From: G963668605 sp963668605
GTDB taxonomy: Bacteria; Acidobacteriota; Terriglobia; Bryobacterales; Bryobacteraceae
Assembly (NCBI GenBank): GCA_963668605.1
Contig: OY764903.1
Span: forward strand, 5,952,001 to 6,016,000
DNA: 64,000 nt
Reading direction: 5' to 3'
This document shows positions 11,542-20,624 of this stretch, piece by piece; the stretch's first letter is position 1; each line of letters begins with the position of its first letter. A program made the position numbers and the translations under genes. The notes below the pieces were generated by a model. The model did not search any database. It had not been told where the DNA came from and worked only from the letters and a program-made list of their open reading frames with translations.

Positions 11542-11577
11542 GCGTCGTAAACACTTGGCCCAGTAGCTCTTGGCCTG

Positions 11578-12834
11578 TCAACTTTTGGCGAAGTACAGCG
11601 CCGTGGCCCGTTCTAAGTCCGCTTTCGTCATGCCGACCGTCTTGCCTTCATAGCGCCCGATGCTGTGCAGAATATTGCATACGTCCGCCGGGTAGCAGGC
11701 GCGCAGCTCGCTGCGGCCGTCGCTGAGGCACAACTGCCGCAAGTACTCGGCGCTGTCCGGATCGTGCGGCACATGGCGCTGCGAGACCACGCGGTTGAAG
11801 ATCTGGTCAAACGTCTCCGCATCCACGGCATCCACGAAAATCTTGTTGTGGATGCGGCGCAGAAACGCCTCGTCGGCGAGGTCGTTCGGGTCGAGGTTGG
11901 TTGAAAAGACGACCATGAGCTCAAACGGAATCTGAAACTTCACGCCGTAGCGCAGAGTGAGATAGTCGACGCGCCGGTCCAGCGGGACAATCCAGCGGTT
12001 CAGCAAGTCGCGTGGCGACATCAACTGGCGCCCGAAATCGTCCACGATGAAGATGCCGTTGTTCGCCTTCATCTGCAACGGTGCGGCATAGATGCCGGAT
12101 ATCTCGTCCAGGCGCAATTCCAACATGCTCGGAACCAGCTCGCCGCCCACCACGATGCACGGCCGTTTGCACAGCACCCAGCGTTGATCGACGTCGGGAT
12201 CATCCATCTCAAGCTTCGTGTGAACAACCGGATCGTACAGACTGATCACCTGGCCGTCCACTTCTACGGAGTATGGAATGAGAATCGCATCGTGGTAGAT
12301 TCGCAGCATTCTCTCCGCGAAACTGGTCTTGCCGTTTCCCGACGGCCCATAGATGAAGATCGAGCTCTGTGAAATCAGCGCCGGACCCAGTTGATCGAGC
12401 AAACGATCCGTGACAACGAGATCGCTGAAGGCCTGCCGCAGCGCCCTTCGGTCCACCTGAATCTGCGCCACCTGCGCTTTGGTCGCCGCAGCATAGTCAT
12501 CCAAGGAGACGGGTGCGGCGCCGGCATACTGGCTGATTTGGAAGCGGTCGCCGGCCAATAGCTTCCCGGCCTGCGAGAGCGTGAACTGGTAGTCGTTGGC
12601 GATCATGCCCTTCACTTCCACCAACTGTTGTTGCCGCATCTGGCGGAAGACCGTGTCGAGGATCGGCCAGGACAGCCGCAGCGACTTGCTCAGCGATGCC
12701 AGTGTGCTGTGACCCTCCAGCAAAATCCGGCGCAGCATCAGGTCGAGCACCAGCGACTGCGGGATGCCCAGATCCTCAATCGTCTGCGGTACGCCCGGAC
12801 AAAAACTGGATCCGATTCCCGGCATGGTTGCCAT
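11578..12834 (-). CDS. AAA+ ATPase with N-terminal winged-helix-like region
   Basis: A 418-aa soluble protein. Residues 25-95 look like a winged-helix domain (LRRILLEGHSTLASLSKSL). The AAA core has Walker A GPSGNGKT at 163-170 and Walker B IFIVDDFG around 261-268. Sensor-1-like FSTNLDPNDLADEAFLRRI includes the arginine positions expected of an oligomeric AAA+ enzyme. There is no membrane segment. The precise function is unknown; it could be a regulatory or remodelling ATPase. It is divergent from a secretin gene 89 bp away, a pairing that may reflect a secretion or pilus-type system, but no other pilus gene is in the window. The assignment is limited to the ATPase class. Confidence 0.75.
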   Translation of the reverse strand: MATMPGIGSSFCPGVPQTIEDLGIPQSLVLDLMLRRILLEGHSTLASLSKSLRLSWPILDTVFRQMRQQQLVEVKGMIANDYQFTLSQAGKLLAGDRFQISQYAGAAPVSLDDYAAATKAQVAQIQVDRRALRQAFSDLVVTDRLLDQLGPALISQSSIFIYGPSGNGKTSFAERMLRIYHDAILIPYSVEVDGQVISLYDPVVHTKLEMDDPDVDQRWVLCKRPCIVVGGELVPSMLELRLDEISGIYAAPLQMKANNGIFIVDDFGRQLMSPRDLLNRWIVPLDRRVDYLTLRYGVKFQIPFELMVVFSTNLDPNDLADEAFLRRIHNKIFVDAVDAETFDQIFNRVVSQRHVPHDPDSAEYLRQLCLSDGRSELRACYPADVCNILHSIGRYEGKTVGMTKADLERATALYFAKS

Positions 12835-12923
12835 AGGTAGACTATCCTCCAGGAAATCTATCGGCGGAACAGCTCCGCAGGATTATCCACGCCGCAGACT
12901 CTTTCTGCGTCAGATCTGATGTA

Positions 12924-14522
12924 GTGCGAATCGCCCGCCTGATCGCCGTCTTTGTATTTGCCGTCAGCCTCTTTGCGGAGTCTGCGGCCGACCTCTACTA
13001 CGCTGGTCGTAAAGCAGAAAAAGAAGGTGCCTTTTCTCGGGCATATCTCCTTTACTCTCAAGCGTATGCTCTCGATCCAGGGAACCGCCAGTATTGGGCT
13101 AGATGTCAGGCCTTGCGGACTCGCGCGATTCTGGAATCGAGAAGTGCGCCGCTGCCGGACAGTCTAACATCTACAGAAATAGAGGAAGCTGCGCCCACCA
13201 CTCCGAGCACGATCAGCGACTCCGAACTCGCCGAAGCGAAAAAATTACTGCCGCCAAAAGAGTTGAATCTGAGCCCGGCGCTGCAGGATTTCGATCTGAA
13301 AGCCACACCCCGCGACATTTTCGAGAAGGTGGCCAAGCAGTGCGGCGTCGATGTCGTTTTCGATGGAGCGTACCCGGCGTCGGCTCCGCCACTGGCGTTC
13401 CGGCTGGCTGGGGTGTCGTGCCGCGATGCGTTGCGCGCCGTGGAAGCGGTCACCGGCTCGTTCATCGCGCCGGCGAACGAGCGTATGTTTCTGGCCGTCC
13501 AGGATACGCCGCAGAAGCGTACGGAAGTGGACCCGGTGATGGCTCTCATCGTGCCGATCCCGGACCCGGTCTCCGTGCAGGAAGCGCAGGAGTTGGGACG
13601 CGCCGTGCAGCAGGCGATGGAGATTCCGAAGTTCGCGATCGACACCCAACGCCGGCTGGTGCTGATCCGCGACCGTGTTTCCAAAGTCCACGCCGCCCAA
13701 GCGCTGTTCCAGCAATTGCTTTACGGCAAGGCGCAGGTGGTGATCGATCTGGAGTTTCTCGAAGTATCGGAAAGCTCGTCGCTCTCTTACGGGTTGAATT
13801 TGCAGACGAAGTTTCCGCTGGCGTATCTGGGCGGATTTCTGCGTTCGCCATCTTCGATTCCGTCGGGCTTCACGAATCTTTTGACGTTCGGCGGTGGCAT
13901 GACGCTGTTCGGACTTGGTATCACGAACGCCGAACTCTTCGCCAGCATGAGCAAGAACAGTTCCCAGATTCTGCTGCAGACCGAGATTCGTTCCGTGGAA
14001 GGCATGCCGGCCACGCTGCACATCGGAGACAAGTACCCGGTGATCACTTCGATCTACTCCATCGAGACCGGTTCCACGACCGGGCAGAGCTACACTCCGC
14101 CACCCACATTCACTTTTGAAGACCTTGGGCTGATCTTGAAGGTGACTCCCAAGGTTCATGGAGCGACCGATATTTCGCTGGGCATCGAAAGTGAGTTCAA
14201 GGTGCTGACAGGCAAGGCGCTGAATGGCATTCCGATCATTTCCAACCGCAAGCTCGCCTCGACGGTACGCGTCAGGGATGGGCAGTGGGCCATCGTGAGC
14301 GGCCTGTTGAACGATACCGATTCGCGCGGCTTCACGGGACTCTACGGTCTCGCGACTATGCCAGGGCTTGGTCCCCTGATGCGCCAGAACACCCGCGATA
14401 GCAACAAGAGCCAAATCCTGTTAGTGATCCGCCCGCGCATCGTGAATCTGCCGATCGACGAGATGATCCCCACGCGCGGCTTCTGGGTTGGCTCGGAAAC
14501 GCGGCCGCTGTCTTCGCTGTAA
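12924..14522 (+). CDS. Secretin-family outer-membrane protein (type II/III secretion, PilQ/GspD-like)
   Basis: A 532-aa exported protein starting at GTG 12924. The signal peptide MRIARLIAVFVFAVSLFAES is followed by a TPR-like stretch (AADLYYAGRKAEKEGAFSRAYLLYSQA) and a secretin N-domain (FDLKATPRDIFEKVAKQCGV, around residue 125). The last 290 residues are a secretin domain, including VIDLEFLEVSESSSLSYGL and the C-terminal ILLVIRPRIV. Secretins form large gated outer-membrane pores. No ATPase/pseudopilin operon is adjacent; only the divergent AAA+ ATPase is near. The downstream SIS gene begins 33 nt after the stop. Confidence 0.88.
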   Translation: MRIARLIAVFVFAVSLFAESAADLYYAGRKAEKEGAFSRAYLLYSQAYALDPGNRQYWARCQALRTRAILESRSAPLPDSLTSTEIEEAAPTTPSTISDSELAEAKKLLPPKELNLSPALQDFDLKATPRDIFEKVAKQCGVDVVFDGAYPASAPPLAFRLAGVSCRDALRAVEAVTGSFIAPANERMFLAVQDTPQKRTEVDPVMALIVPIPDPVSVQEAQELGRAVQQAMEIPKFAIDTQRRLVLIRDRVSKVHAAQALFQQLLYGKAQVVIDLEFLEVSESSSLSYGLNLQTKFPLAYLGGFLRSPSSIPSGFTNLLTFGGGMTLFGLGITNAELFASMSKNSSQILLQTEIRSVEGMPATLHIGDKYPVITSIYSIETGSTTGQSYTPPPTFTFEDLGLILKVTPKVHGATDISLGIESEFKVLTGKALNGIPIISNRKLASTVRVRDGQWAIVSGLLNDTDSRGFTGLYGLATMPGLGPLMRQNTRDSNKSQILLVIRPRIVNLPIDEMIPTRGFWVGSETRPLSSL

Positions 14523-14555
14523 ACCCAGGCCGCCTTCGGTATAAACTATTACTTC

Positions 14556-15617
14556 ATGTCTAAGATGCTGGACGAAATCCGGCAGCAACCGGCTGCCCTG
14601 GACCGGATTCTGCGTGGCGAGTTGCGGCACGTTGCGCAACTCCGAAAATCGCTGGCCGTAAGACGGCCGAAGTTCATTGTCCTCGCCGCGCGCGGCACCT
14701 CTGACAACGCCGCGCAATTTGGCCGCTATCTGCTCGAAATCACGACCGGGATTCCGGTCTCGCTCGCGGCGCCTTCGATCTTCACGATTTACAACGCCTC
14801 TGTAAATTTTGAACACGCGCTCGTGGTCGCGATTTCGCAGTCCGGCGAATCGACCGACACCAACTACGTGCTGGAACGCGCGCGCCAGCAGGGCGCCCTC
14901 ACGGTGGGCATCACCAACGAATCCGCGAGCAGCCTGGCCGGGCTCGCCGAACACGTCTTCCTGGTGCGTGCTGGTCGCGAGAAGAGCGTTGCGGCCACCA
15001 AGACCTACACCGGGCAACTGCTCGCACTCTACCTGCTCGCCTACGCGCTGGGCGCGGAGATCGATCTCGACGACCTGCGCCGCATCCCCGATTTCGCCGC
15101 GGCTGCCCTGAAGTTGGAGCCCTCCATTACGGAGCGCGCCGAGCGCTATTGCTTCATGGATCACACTGTAGTCGTCGGGCGCGGCTTGAACTACTCGAAC
15201 GCCTTCGAGTTCGCTTTGAAACTGATGGAGACCTGCTATGTCGTCGCGGAGCGCTTCTCGTCGGCCGACCTGATGCACGGGCCCATCGCGATGGTGGATG
15301 CCGACTTCCCGCTGTTCCTGTTCACGCCGCCAGGCGTTACATGGCCCTCGCAGCGCGACATGCTGGACAAACTCGACACGCTTAAGGCCGAGACGTTGAC
15401 CATCACCGACCTGAGCAATACGGAGGCCGTCGCGCGCAAGGGGCGCGCAATTGTCGTTCCGGCCCGCTTGGCATGCAAGGGCGGAATGCCTGCTGATCTG
15501 CTGACACCGATCCCATACATTATTCCGGCGCAGTTGTTCGCGGCCTGCCTGGCCGATCAGAAAGGGCTGAACCCGGACCGGCCGCGCACGCTCGAAAAAG
15601 TCACGCTGACGATGTAG
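14556..15617 (+). CDS. SIS-domain sugar isomerase / aminotransferase-like protein (GlmS C-terminal/AgaS type)
   Basis: A 353-aa cytoplasmic protein made of two SIS (phosphosugar isomerase) domains without the glutamine amidotransferase domain of GlmS. The first SIS has FIVLAARGTSDNAAQFGRY and the substrate-loop pattern ISQSGESTDT. The second has VVGRGLNYSNAFEFALKL and a conserved glutamate-rich C-terminal segment. It ends NPDRPRTLEKVTLTM, close to the NPDxPRxLxKVTxT ending of GlmS-type isomerases. It probably acts on a phosphorylated amino sugar; the exact substrate is not readable from sequence. It heads a plus-strand run with an SDR, shikimate kinase and glycerate kinase. Confidence 0.85.
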   Translation: MSKMLDEIRQQPAALDRILRGELRHVAQLRKSLAVRRPKFIVLAARGTSDNAAQFGRYLLEITTGIPVSLAAPSIFTIYNASVNFEHALVVAISQSGESTDTNYVLERARQQGALTVGITNESASSLAGLAEHVFLVRAGREKSVAATKTYTGQLLALYLLAYALGAEIDLDDLRRIPDFAAAALKLEPSITERAERYCFMDHTVVVGRGLNYSNAFEFALKLMETCYVVAERFSSADLMHGPIAMVDADFPLFLFTPPGVTWPSQRDMLDKLDTLKAETLTITDLSNTEAVARKGRAIVVPARLACKGGMPADLLTPIPYIIPAQLFAACLADQKGLNPDRPRTLEKVTLTM

Positions 15618-15652
15618 CGCGCCCGGAAATCCGCTTCGGAAATCCAAGACCT

Positions 15653-16453
15653 TTGCTCATACAAGACAAAGTTGTGCTCATCACCGGCGGATCGGAAGGC
15701 ATCGGAGCCGCCTGCGCCGCTGCATTTCGCCAACGCGGCGCGAAACTCGCGCTCACTGCGCGATCGGAAGAGAAACTGCGCCAGGTTGCCGCCGCCGATG
15801 ACCTAGTCGTGGCCGGCGATTTGACGGACCCCGCCCTGCGCCGCCGCGTCGTCGAGCTTACGCTGCAGCGATTCGGCCGCATCGACATTCTCTTGAACAA
15901 CGCGGGTGTCGGACTCTACGCTCCATCGTGGCGTGCCCCTTTGGCCGAGGTCCGCGCCATGTTCGAGTTGAACGTTTTCGCCCTGCTGGACATGCTGCAA
16001 CTTGTCGTTCCGCACATGCGCGAACGGCGTTCCGGCGCAATCGTGAACATAGGCTCGATTGCGGGCAAAGTTACGCTGCCCTGGTTTACCACCTACTCGG
16101 CGGCGAAGTATGCGGTGGGTTCACTCACCGATGGAATGCGTATGGAATTACGCGCCGATGGCATCCACGCCATGACCGTTTGCCCCGGTTACGTGCGCAC
16201 CGGTTTCGCACGGCACGTGCTGGCGGGCGATCCGCCGGATTCCGTGCGCCGCGCCAAAACATTTTCGATCACTGCCGAAGAGTGTGCGAAAGCGATCGCC
16301 CGAGGCCTTGAGCGCGACGCGCGTGTCGTCGTGACCCCCGCTAGCGGATGGGCGTTGGTGATCGGCGCCCGGCTCTTTCCGAATACGGTTGACCGCATTC
16401 TCGAACGCCTCTATCATGCACAGCAGGAGGAGGCGCGGAGATTGGCCGGATGA
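15653..16453 (+). CDS. Short-chain dehydrogenase/reductase (SDR) family protein
   Basis: A 266-aa NAD(P)-dependent oxidoreductase of the classical SDR type. The cofactor motif TGGSEGIG is at residues 11-18 and NNAG around 82-85. The catalytic residues are Ser135, Tyr148 and Lys152 (YSAAK). The start is TTG at 15653, since no ATG precedes the Rossmann strand. The last four bases overlap the shikimate kinase start (ATGA). The substrate cannot be predicted; the C-terminal extension with FPNTVDRILERLYHAQ resembles SDRs acting on lipids or ketones. Confidence 0.88.
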   Translation: MLIQDKVVLITGGSEGIGAACAAAFRQRGAKLALTARSEEKLRQVAAADDLVVAGDLTDPALRRRVVELTLQRFGRIDILLNNAGVGLYAPSWRAPLAEVRAMFELNVFALLDMLQLVVPHMRERRSGAIVNIGSIAGKVTLPWFTTYSAAKYAVGSLTDGMRMELRADGIHAMTVCPGYVRTGFARHVLAGDPPDSVRRAKTFSITAEECAKAIARGLERDARVVVTPASGWALVIGARLFPNTVDRILERLYHAQQEEARRLAG

Positions 16454-16977
16454 TTCTCAAGCTCAAGCGCACGCCGGGCATCTACCTCGTGGGCTTCATG
16501 GGTTGCGGCAAGTCCACCATCGGGCGTCTGCTCGCCGATGAACTGGGCTGGCCGTTCGCCGATCTCGACGAAGACATCGAAAGTGAGCGGCGCATTTCGA
16601 TCAGCGAGATCTTCGAGCAGAGTGGCGAGGCCGAGTTCCGCAAGATAGAAAGCGAAGCGTTGGGACGCCGCGTGAAAGCGATCGAGGCGGGCCGGCCGCT
16701 CGTGCTCGCGCTGGGCGGTGGCGCGTTCACGCAGCCCGGCAATGTCGCACTGTTGCGGGCGAACGGAATCACGATCTGGCTCGATTGCCCGCTCGAGGTT
16801 GTGCAGCGCCGCGTCGCGCACTCGACGCACCGGCCCCTGGCGCGCGATCCCGACGCATTCGCAGCGCTCTTTCACAAGCGCATCGCCGCGTATGCAAAAG
16901 CCGAGTATTGCATTGCAGTCGATGATGCCCCGCCGTCGCGGCACGTGAACTCTATTCTTAGACTCCCGATCTTTTGA
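16450..16977 (+). CDS. aroK: Shikimate kinase
   Basis: A 175-aa enzyme that phosphorylates shikimate in the aromatic amino acid pathway. The P-loop GCGKSTIG begins at residue 18. The shikimate-binding DLDEDIE with the downstream FRKIESEAL arginine, and the GGGAFTQ motif, are all in place. The LID arginine lies in RPLARD. It overlaps the SDR gene by 4 nt and is followed after 1 nt by glycerate kinase. aroB lies elsewhere in the window at 47.6 kb, so the aromatic pathway genes are dispersed. Confidence 0.95.
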   Translation: MILKLKRTPGIYLVGFMGCGKSTIGRLLADELGWPFADLDEDIESERRISISEIFEQSGEAEFRKIESEALGRRVKAIEAGRPLVLALGGGAFTQPGNVALLRANGITIWLDCPLEVVQRRVAHSTHRPLARDPDAFAALFHKRIAAYAKAEYCIAVDDAPPSRHVNSILRLPIF

Positions 16978-16978
16978 T

Positions 16979-18304
16979 ATGCTCCACAAACACGCAACCA
17001 GCATTTTTCGCGCCGCCCTCAAAGCGGCCGACCCGGTGGAAGCCGTCCTGCGCAACGTCAGCGTGGAAGCGGGCGTCCTGACGGCCGGACGCAACCGCTA
17101 CCGCCTCGATGCTTACCAGAGGATTCACGTGATCGGCGCGGGCAAGGCTAGCGCCGCCATGGCGCTGGCCTTGGAGAAACTGCTGGGCCGCCGGATTACG
17201 GGCGGTCTGGTCAATGTCAAGTACGGCTACCTCGCCAGCCTGAAGCGAATCGAGCTGAACGAGTGCGGGCATCCGCTGCCAGATGAGCACGGTGTCGATG
17301 GCGCGCGGCGCATCGCCCGGATTGCCGGGGAAGCGGGTGCTGACGACCTGATCGTCTGCGTGATCTCCGGCGGAGGCTCCGCGCTGCTGCCTCTGCCTGC
17401 CGCGCCGGTCACGCTCGCCGAGAAGCAGGCGGCGACAAAGCTGCTGCTCGATTGCGGCGCCAGCATCCACGAGATCAATGCCGTCCGCAAGCACATCTCG
17501 GCGATCAAGGGTGGGCAGTTAGCGCGCATGGCCTATCCGGCAACTGTGCTCGCGCTGTTGCTCTCGGATGTGATTGGTGACGATCTGGATGTGATCGCTT
17601 CCGGGCCCACGGCGCCGGACAGTTCCACCTATGCGACGGCGCGCGCAGCGCTGGATAAGTACGGTGTGTATGCCCGGCTGGCCGCTTCCGTGCGCGAGCG
17701 TCTGGAAGGCGGGCTGCGCGGCGAAGTCGAAGAGACGCCCAAGGCGGGCGCCGCCCCGCTATCACGCACTCGCAACGTAATCGTTGGCAGCAACCAGCTT
17801 GCCGTCGACGCAGCCGCGCACAAAGCACGGGAACTTGGCTACCGTCCGCTCGTGTTGTCTACGTTTATTGAAGGCGAGACGAAGGACGTGGCGCGCATGC
17901 ACGCCGCCATCGCCAGGGAGATACTCGCCTCCGGCCGCCCCGTCAAGCCACCGTGCTGCCTGATCTCGGGTGGCGAAACCACTGTTACGATTCGCGGGAA
18001 GGGGCTCGGCGGCCGCAATCAGGAGTTCGCACTCGCGGCGGCGCTCGACATCGCAGGTCTGAAAAACGTGGTCGTGCTCAGCGGCGGCACCGACGGCACT
18101 GACGGACCCACGGATGCAGCCGGCGCAATCGCCGATGGCGCCACGGTTGCGAAGGCGGTAAAACTCGGGCTCGACGCCAAGGAGTTTCTCGCGCGCAACG
18201 ACTCGTATCGTTTCTTCGACCCGCTCGGCGGACTGCTGAAAACCGGGCCGACGAATACGAACGTGATGGACGTCAGGCTTGTACTGATCAGTTCTTCTCG
18301 ATAA
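16979..18304 (+). CDS. Glycerate 2-kinase (GckA/MOFRL family)
   Basis: A 441-aa kinase converting D-glycerate to 2-phosphoglycerate. The N-terminal DUF4147 domain has VIGAGKASAAMALALE and the Gly-rich CVISGGGSALLPLP. The C-terminal MOFRL domain has GRNQEFALAAALDI and LSGGTDGTDGPTDAAGA, which are diagnostic. It follows aroK by one base, so it is in the same transcript. Its 3' end overlaps the convergent DUF4097 gene by 17 bp, and no terminator separates them. Confidence 0.93.
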   Translation: MLHKHATSIFRAALKAADPVEAVLRNVSVEAGVLTAGRNRYRLDAYQRIHVIGAGKASAAMALALEKLLGRRITGGLVNVKYGYLASLKRIELNECGHPLPDEHGVDGARRIARIAGEAGADDLIVCVISGGGSALLPLPAAPVTLAEKQAATKLLLDCGASIHEINAVRKHISAIKGGQLARMAYPATVLALLLSDVIGDDLDVIASGPTAPDSSTYATARAALDKYGVYARLAASVRERLEGGLRGEVEETPKAGAAPLSRTRNVIVGSNQLAVDAAAHKARELGYRPLVLSTFIEGETKDVARMHAAIAREILASGRPVKPPCCLISGGETTVTIRGKGLGGRNQEFALAAALDIAGLKNVVVLSGGTDGTDGPTDAAGAIADGATVAKAVKLGLDAKEFLARNDSYRFFDPLGGLLKTGPTNTNVMDVRLVLISSSR

Positions 18305-19718
18305 CCAGCGACGTCTTCTTTTCGTTTACGGCGCTCGCCTTGCGTACAGTGACCGTGCCGCGCTCGGTAGTCAGCGTGACGGCCGGGCCTTGGCCCACCG
18401 TGCCGCTGAGCACCGTCGTATGCTCCTTGCGGTTGCGCTCTTCGTCGCGCGATTTGCCTTCCACGATAAGCGGCGCCCCATAGTCGTTTTCAATGGTGCC
18501 GCGCCGGGTCGTAGCCTTCAGTTGGAAGTTCGCGCCGGGCGGTACCGAGAGTTCGATGTTCCCGGAGCGCGTGCGGGCGTCTACCGTGCCGAGCGGCGCC
18601 TTCGTCGGGCGCAGTTCGATGTCGCCGCGTTCGAGCGAAACATCCAGCGATTGCGTGAAGTCGCCGACCTGCGCATCGAGTGAAGGCGCGCTCAGTTTCA
18701 CCGGCCCCGTCAGATTGTCGCCGGTGAAACTGCGCAGGTCCATGCGGATCTCGCCGGGCAGCTTGGCCACTTCGAGTTGCAGCGCGCCGCTACGACTAGC
18801 TTCCATGCGCAGCGGCTTGGCGAGTTTGCGCAATTGGACATCTCCGTAGTAGGCGGCCGTAATGGTCACCTGTCCTTCGACGTTTTCGAGGTCGAGGTCC
18901 TGGCCCCTGCCGCGCAGATCCACGCTGCCCTTCACTCCGGATGCACGCACAATGTCGCTCTTGCGCGTCTCCACGCGGACGTTGCCGCCGATGTTCTGGA
19001 GACGAACGCCCGCATTCTCGCTGTGGATATCGACGTCGCCGTTGACGTCGTTGATCGAAAAGTCGCCCAAACGGCCGCGGGCCTCGATCGACGCGCCTTT
19101 GGGAACGTTGACCTCGAGATCGTTGCTCACGCTCCGGTTACCCGCCGCGCGTTCCTGGTTGGTACGGATCAACCAGGTTTCACCCTGCTGGACCATTTCC
19201 AGGAGCGTGTCCTTGTTGCACTGGTCTGCGTCACCCTGTGTCATGGCGCGCACCGTCTTGCGGCCGTTCACGCGGATCTCGCCGGCGTCGCTACCCGTAA
19301 TGCGCGCGTTCCCTCGCAGATTCTCGATTACTATGCGGCACGCCTTCCCCGTGATCGCTGCCTTCTTCTCCTCCAGCGTGTAGTCGAAGGATTCGCCGAA
19401 CATCTCCGTGCCGCGCATCATGAAACCGGTATCGCGCCAGGCGTGCCGATTGACGAAAAAGAAGAGCGACCCAAGCAGGCAGACCAGGACGATCAGCGCC
19501 CACTCACCGCCGCGCATGCAAGCGTCCGGCAGCGGTTTCGAACGCGCCTGCCACACGAGAACTTCCACCAGCCGCAGTACACCCCACGCAATCAGCGCAT
19601 AGGGCCAATACAGCGCGAGCATATCCAGATACCGGAAATCGGGATTCAGATTATTCAGCAGGAACAGCGCGCCGATGACGATCAGCAACACCGGTCCGGC
19701 AATCGAACGCGGTCTCAT
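18288..19718 (-). CDS. LiaF-type membrane protein with DUF4097-like beta-helix domain
   Basis: A 476-aa protein. The N-terminus has LiaI/LiaF-like membrane segments (GPVLLIVIGALFLLNNLNP; then WALIVLVCLLGSLFFFV). The rest is a repetitive beta-solenoid of DUF4097 type, with runs such as GDVDIHSENAGVRLQNIGGNVRVETRKSD. In this architecture the solenoid is outside the cytoplasmic membrane. The function is unknown; related proteins in Firmicutes sense cell-envelope stress. It overlaps the previous gene by 4 nt and is the last member of the sigma/anti-sigma operon. Confidence 0.8.
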   Translation of the reverse strand: MRPRSIAGPVLLIVIGALFLLNNLNPDFRYLDMLALYWPYALIAWGVLRLVEVLVWQARSKPLPDACMRGGEWALIVLVCLLGSLFFFVNRHAWRDTGFMMRGTEMFGESFDYTLEEKKAAITGKACRIVIENLRGNARITGSDAGEIRVNGRKTVRAMTQGDADQCNKDTLLEMVQQGETWLIRTNQERAAGNRSVSNDLEVNVPKGASIEARGRLGDFSINDVNGDVDIHSENAGVRLQNIGGNVRVETRKSDIVRASGVKGSVDLRGRGQDLDLENVEGQVTITAAYYGDVQLRKLAKPLRMEASRSGALQLEVAKLPGEIRMDLRSFTGDNLTGPVKLSAPSLDAQVGDFTQSLDVSLERGDIELRPTKAPLGTVDARTRSGNIELSVPPGANFQLKATTRRGTIENDYGAPLIVEGKSRDEERNRKEHTTVLSGTVGQGPAVTLTTERGTVTVRKASAVNEKKTSLVIEKN

Positions 19719-19912
19719 GATGGTGTCCCTCCCGGGCGCGTTGCCGCTCTTTCAAGCAGCTTCATCACGCCCACGACGATAATCAGCACCGGCCACGTGC
19801 GGCTAAAGCCGTAACTGCCGGCATGATCCAGCGCGAACAGACTGCCGACGGTGATCAGTAGAACCGGCCCTTGGATCGCCCGCAACAGCGCACGCATATC
19901 ATTGGCGCTCAT
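19715..19912 (-). CDS. Small LiaI/LiaF-type two-helix membrane protein
   Basis: A 65-aa protein of two transmembrane helices (ALLRAIQGPVLLITVGSLFAL and the following TWPVLIIVVGVMKLLE). It repeats the GPVLL..GxxFL..WPVLII pattern seen in both neighbouring genes, so the three share a LiaI-LiaF-like module. The start at 19912 has GGAGG 7 nt upstream and overlaps the preceding gene by 14 nt. It is probably a membrane partner of its neighbours; the function is unknown. Confidence 0.75.
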   Translation of the reverse strand: MSANDMRALLRAIQGPVLLITVGSLFALDHAGSYGFSRTWPVLIIVVGVMKLLERAATRPGGTPS

Positions 19913-20624
19913 CGTTTGCCTCCGGAGCGATCGGCGCTTCTGGAGAAACCGGCGCCGGAGGAGAGTCCAACGGATGGTCCGATCCCGACATGCGTTCGTA
20001 CAATAGCCAGATGCCAAGTGCAATCAGAAAGACCGGCCAATAGCGCATCACCTGATAGAAACGGATGATCTCGAGGTTGTTCAGCAGGAACAGGACGCCG
20101 AATCCGATCAGCAGTACCGGAGCCGCCGGAAATCCGCCGCTGCGTAACGGCAGGATGCTCGAAAATTCATCGACAGCCACGCCCATCTGCCGATTGCGCG
20201 CGGTGTGATATGCCTCAAAGGCCATGTAGAAAAACCACAGCGAGATGAGCAATCCGAAGAGCGGTTCCATGCCGCCCGCGGCTCCCGAAGAGTTGATGCT
20301 GATCAGTAGGCCCAGCACAACCACGTGCAACAGACCCTTGGCATACTGGCCGTTGTAGATCGCGCCGACCCCTGGTATCAACCCGAGGATGAAGGCGAGG
20401 CCCGGCGATGCGCCCGGATCGGCCGCGGCGGAGCGGGTGGCCGTAGCCGGCGCGGTCCAGGGCGAATCCGCCGCGGGGCTGGTTTGTGACGCTGAAGCCG
20501 CTGGCACATGCTCGGCGCAAAAAACGGTTCCCTGCGCCGTCCGCTGGCACTCCTGGCACAACGCTTTTCCGCACGCCCGGCAGTAGGCTACCGCCGGCAC
20601 TCCCGCATGATTCAGGCAGTTCAT
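19899..20624 (-). CDS. B-box zinc-finger membrane protein with LiaF-like C-terminus
   Basis: A 241-aa protein. Residues 3-40 form a B-box-type zinc site (C3, H6, C15, C18, C23, C26, C35, H39). A Pro/Ala/Ser-rich linker leads to a TM2/Yip1-like membrane region (LGLIPGVGAIYNGQYAKGLLH), and the C-terminus has a LiaI/LiaF-type helix pair (APVLLIGFGVLFLLNNLE; YWPVFLIALGIWLLYE). The zinc domain should face the cytoplasm. It overlaps the anti-sigma gene by 4 nt. Function unknown; it is probably part of an envelope-stress response controlled by the sigma factor upstream. Confidence 0.78.
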   Translation of the reverse strand: MNCLNHAGVPAVAYCRACGKALCQECQRTAQGTVFCAEHVPAASASQTSPAADSPWTAPATATRSAAADPGASPGLAFILGLIPGVGAIYNGQYAKGLLHVVVLGLLISINSSGAAGGMEPLFGLLISLWFFYMAFEAYHTARNRQMGVAVDEFSSILPLRSGGFPAAPVLLIGFGVLFLLNNLEIIRFYQVMRYWPVFLIALGIWLLYERMSGSDHPLDSPPAPVSPEAPIAPEANDERQ

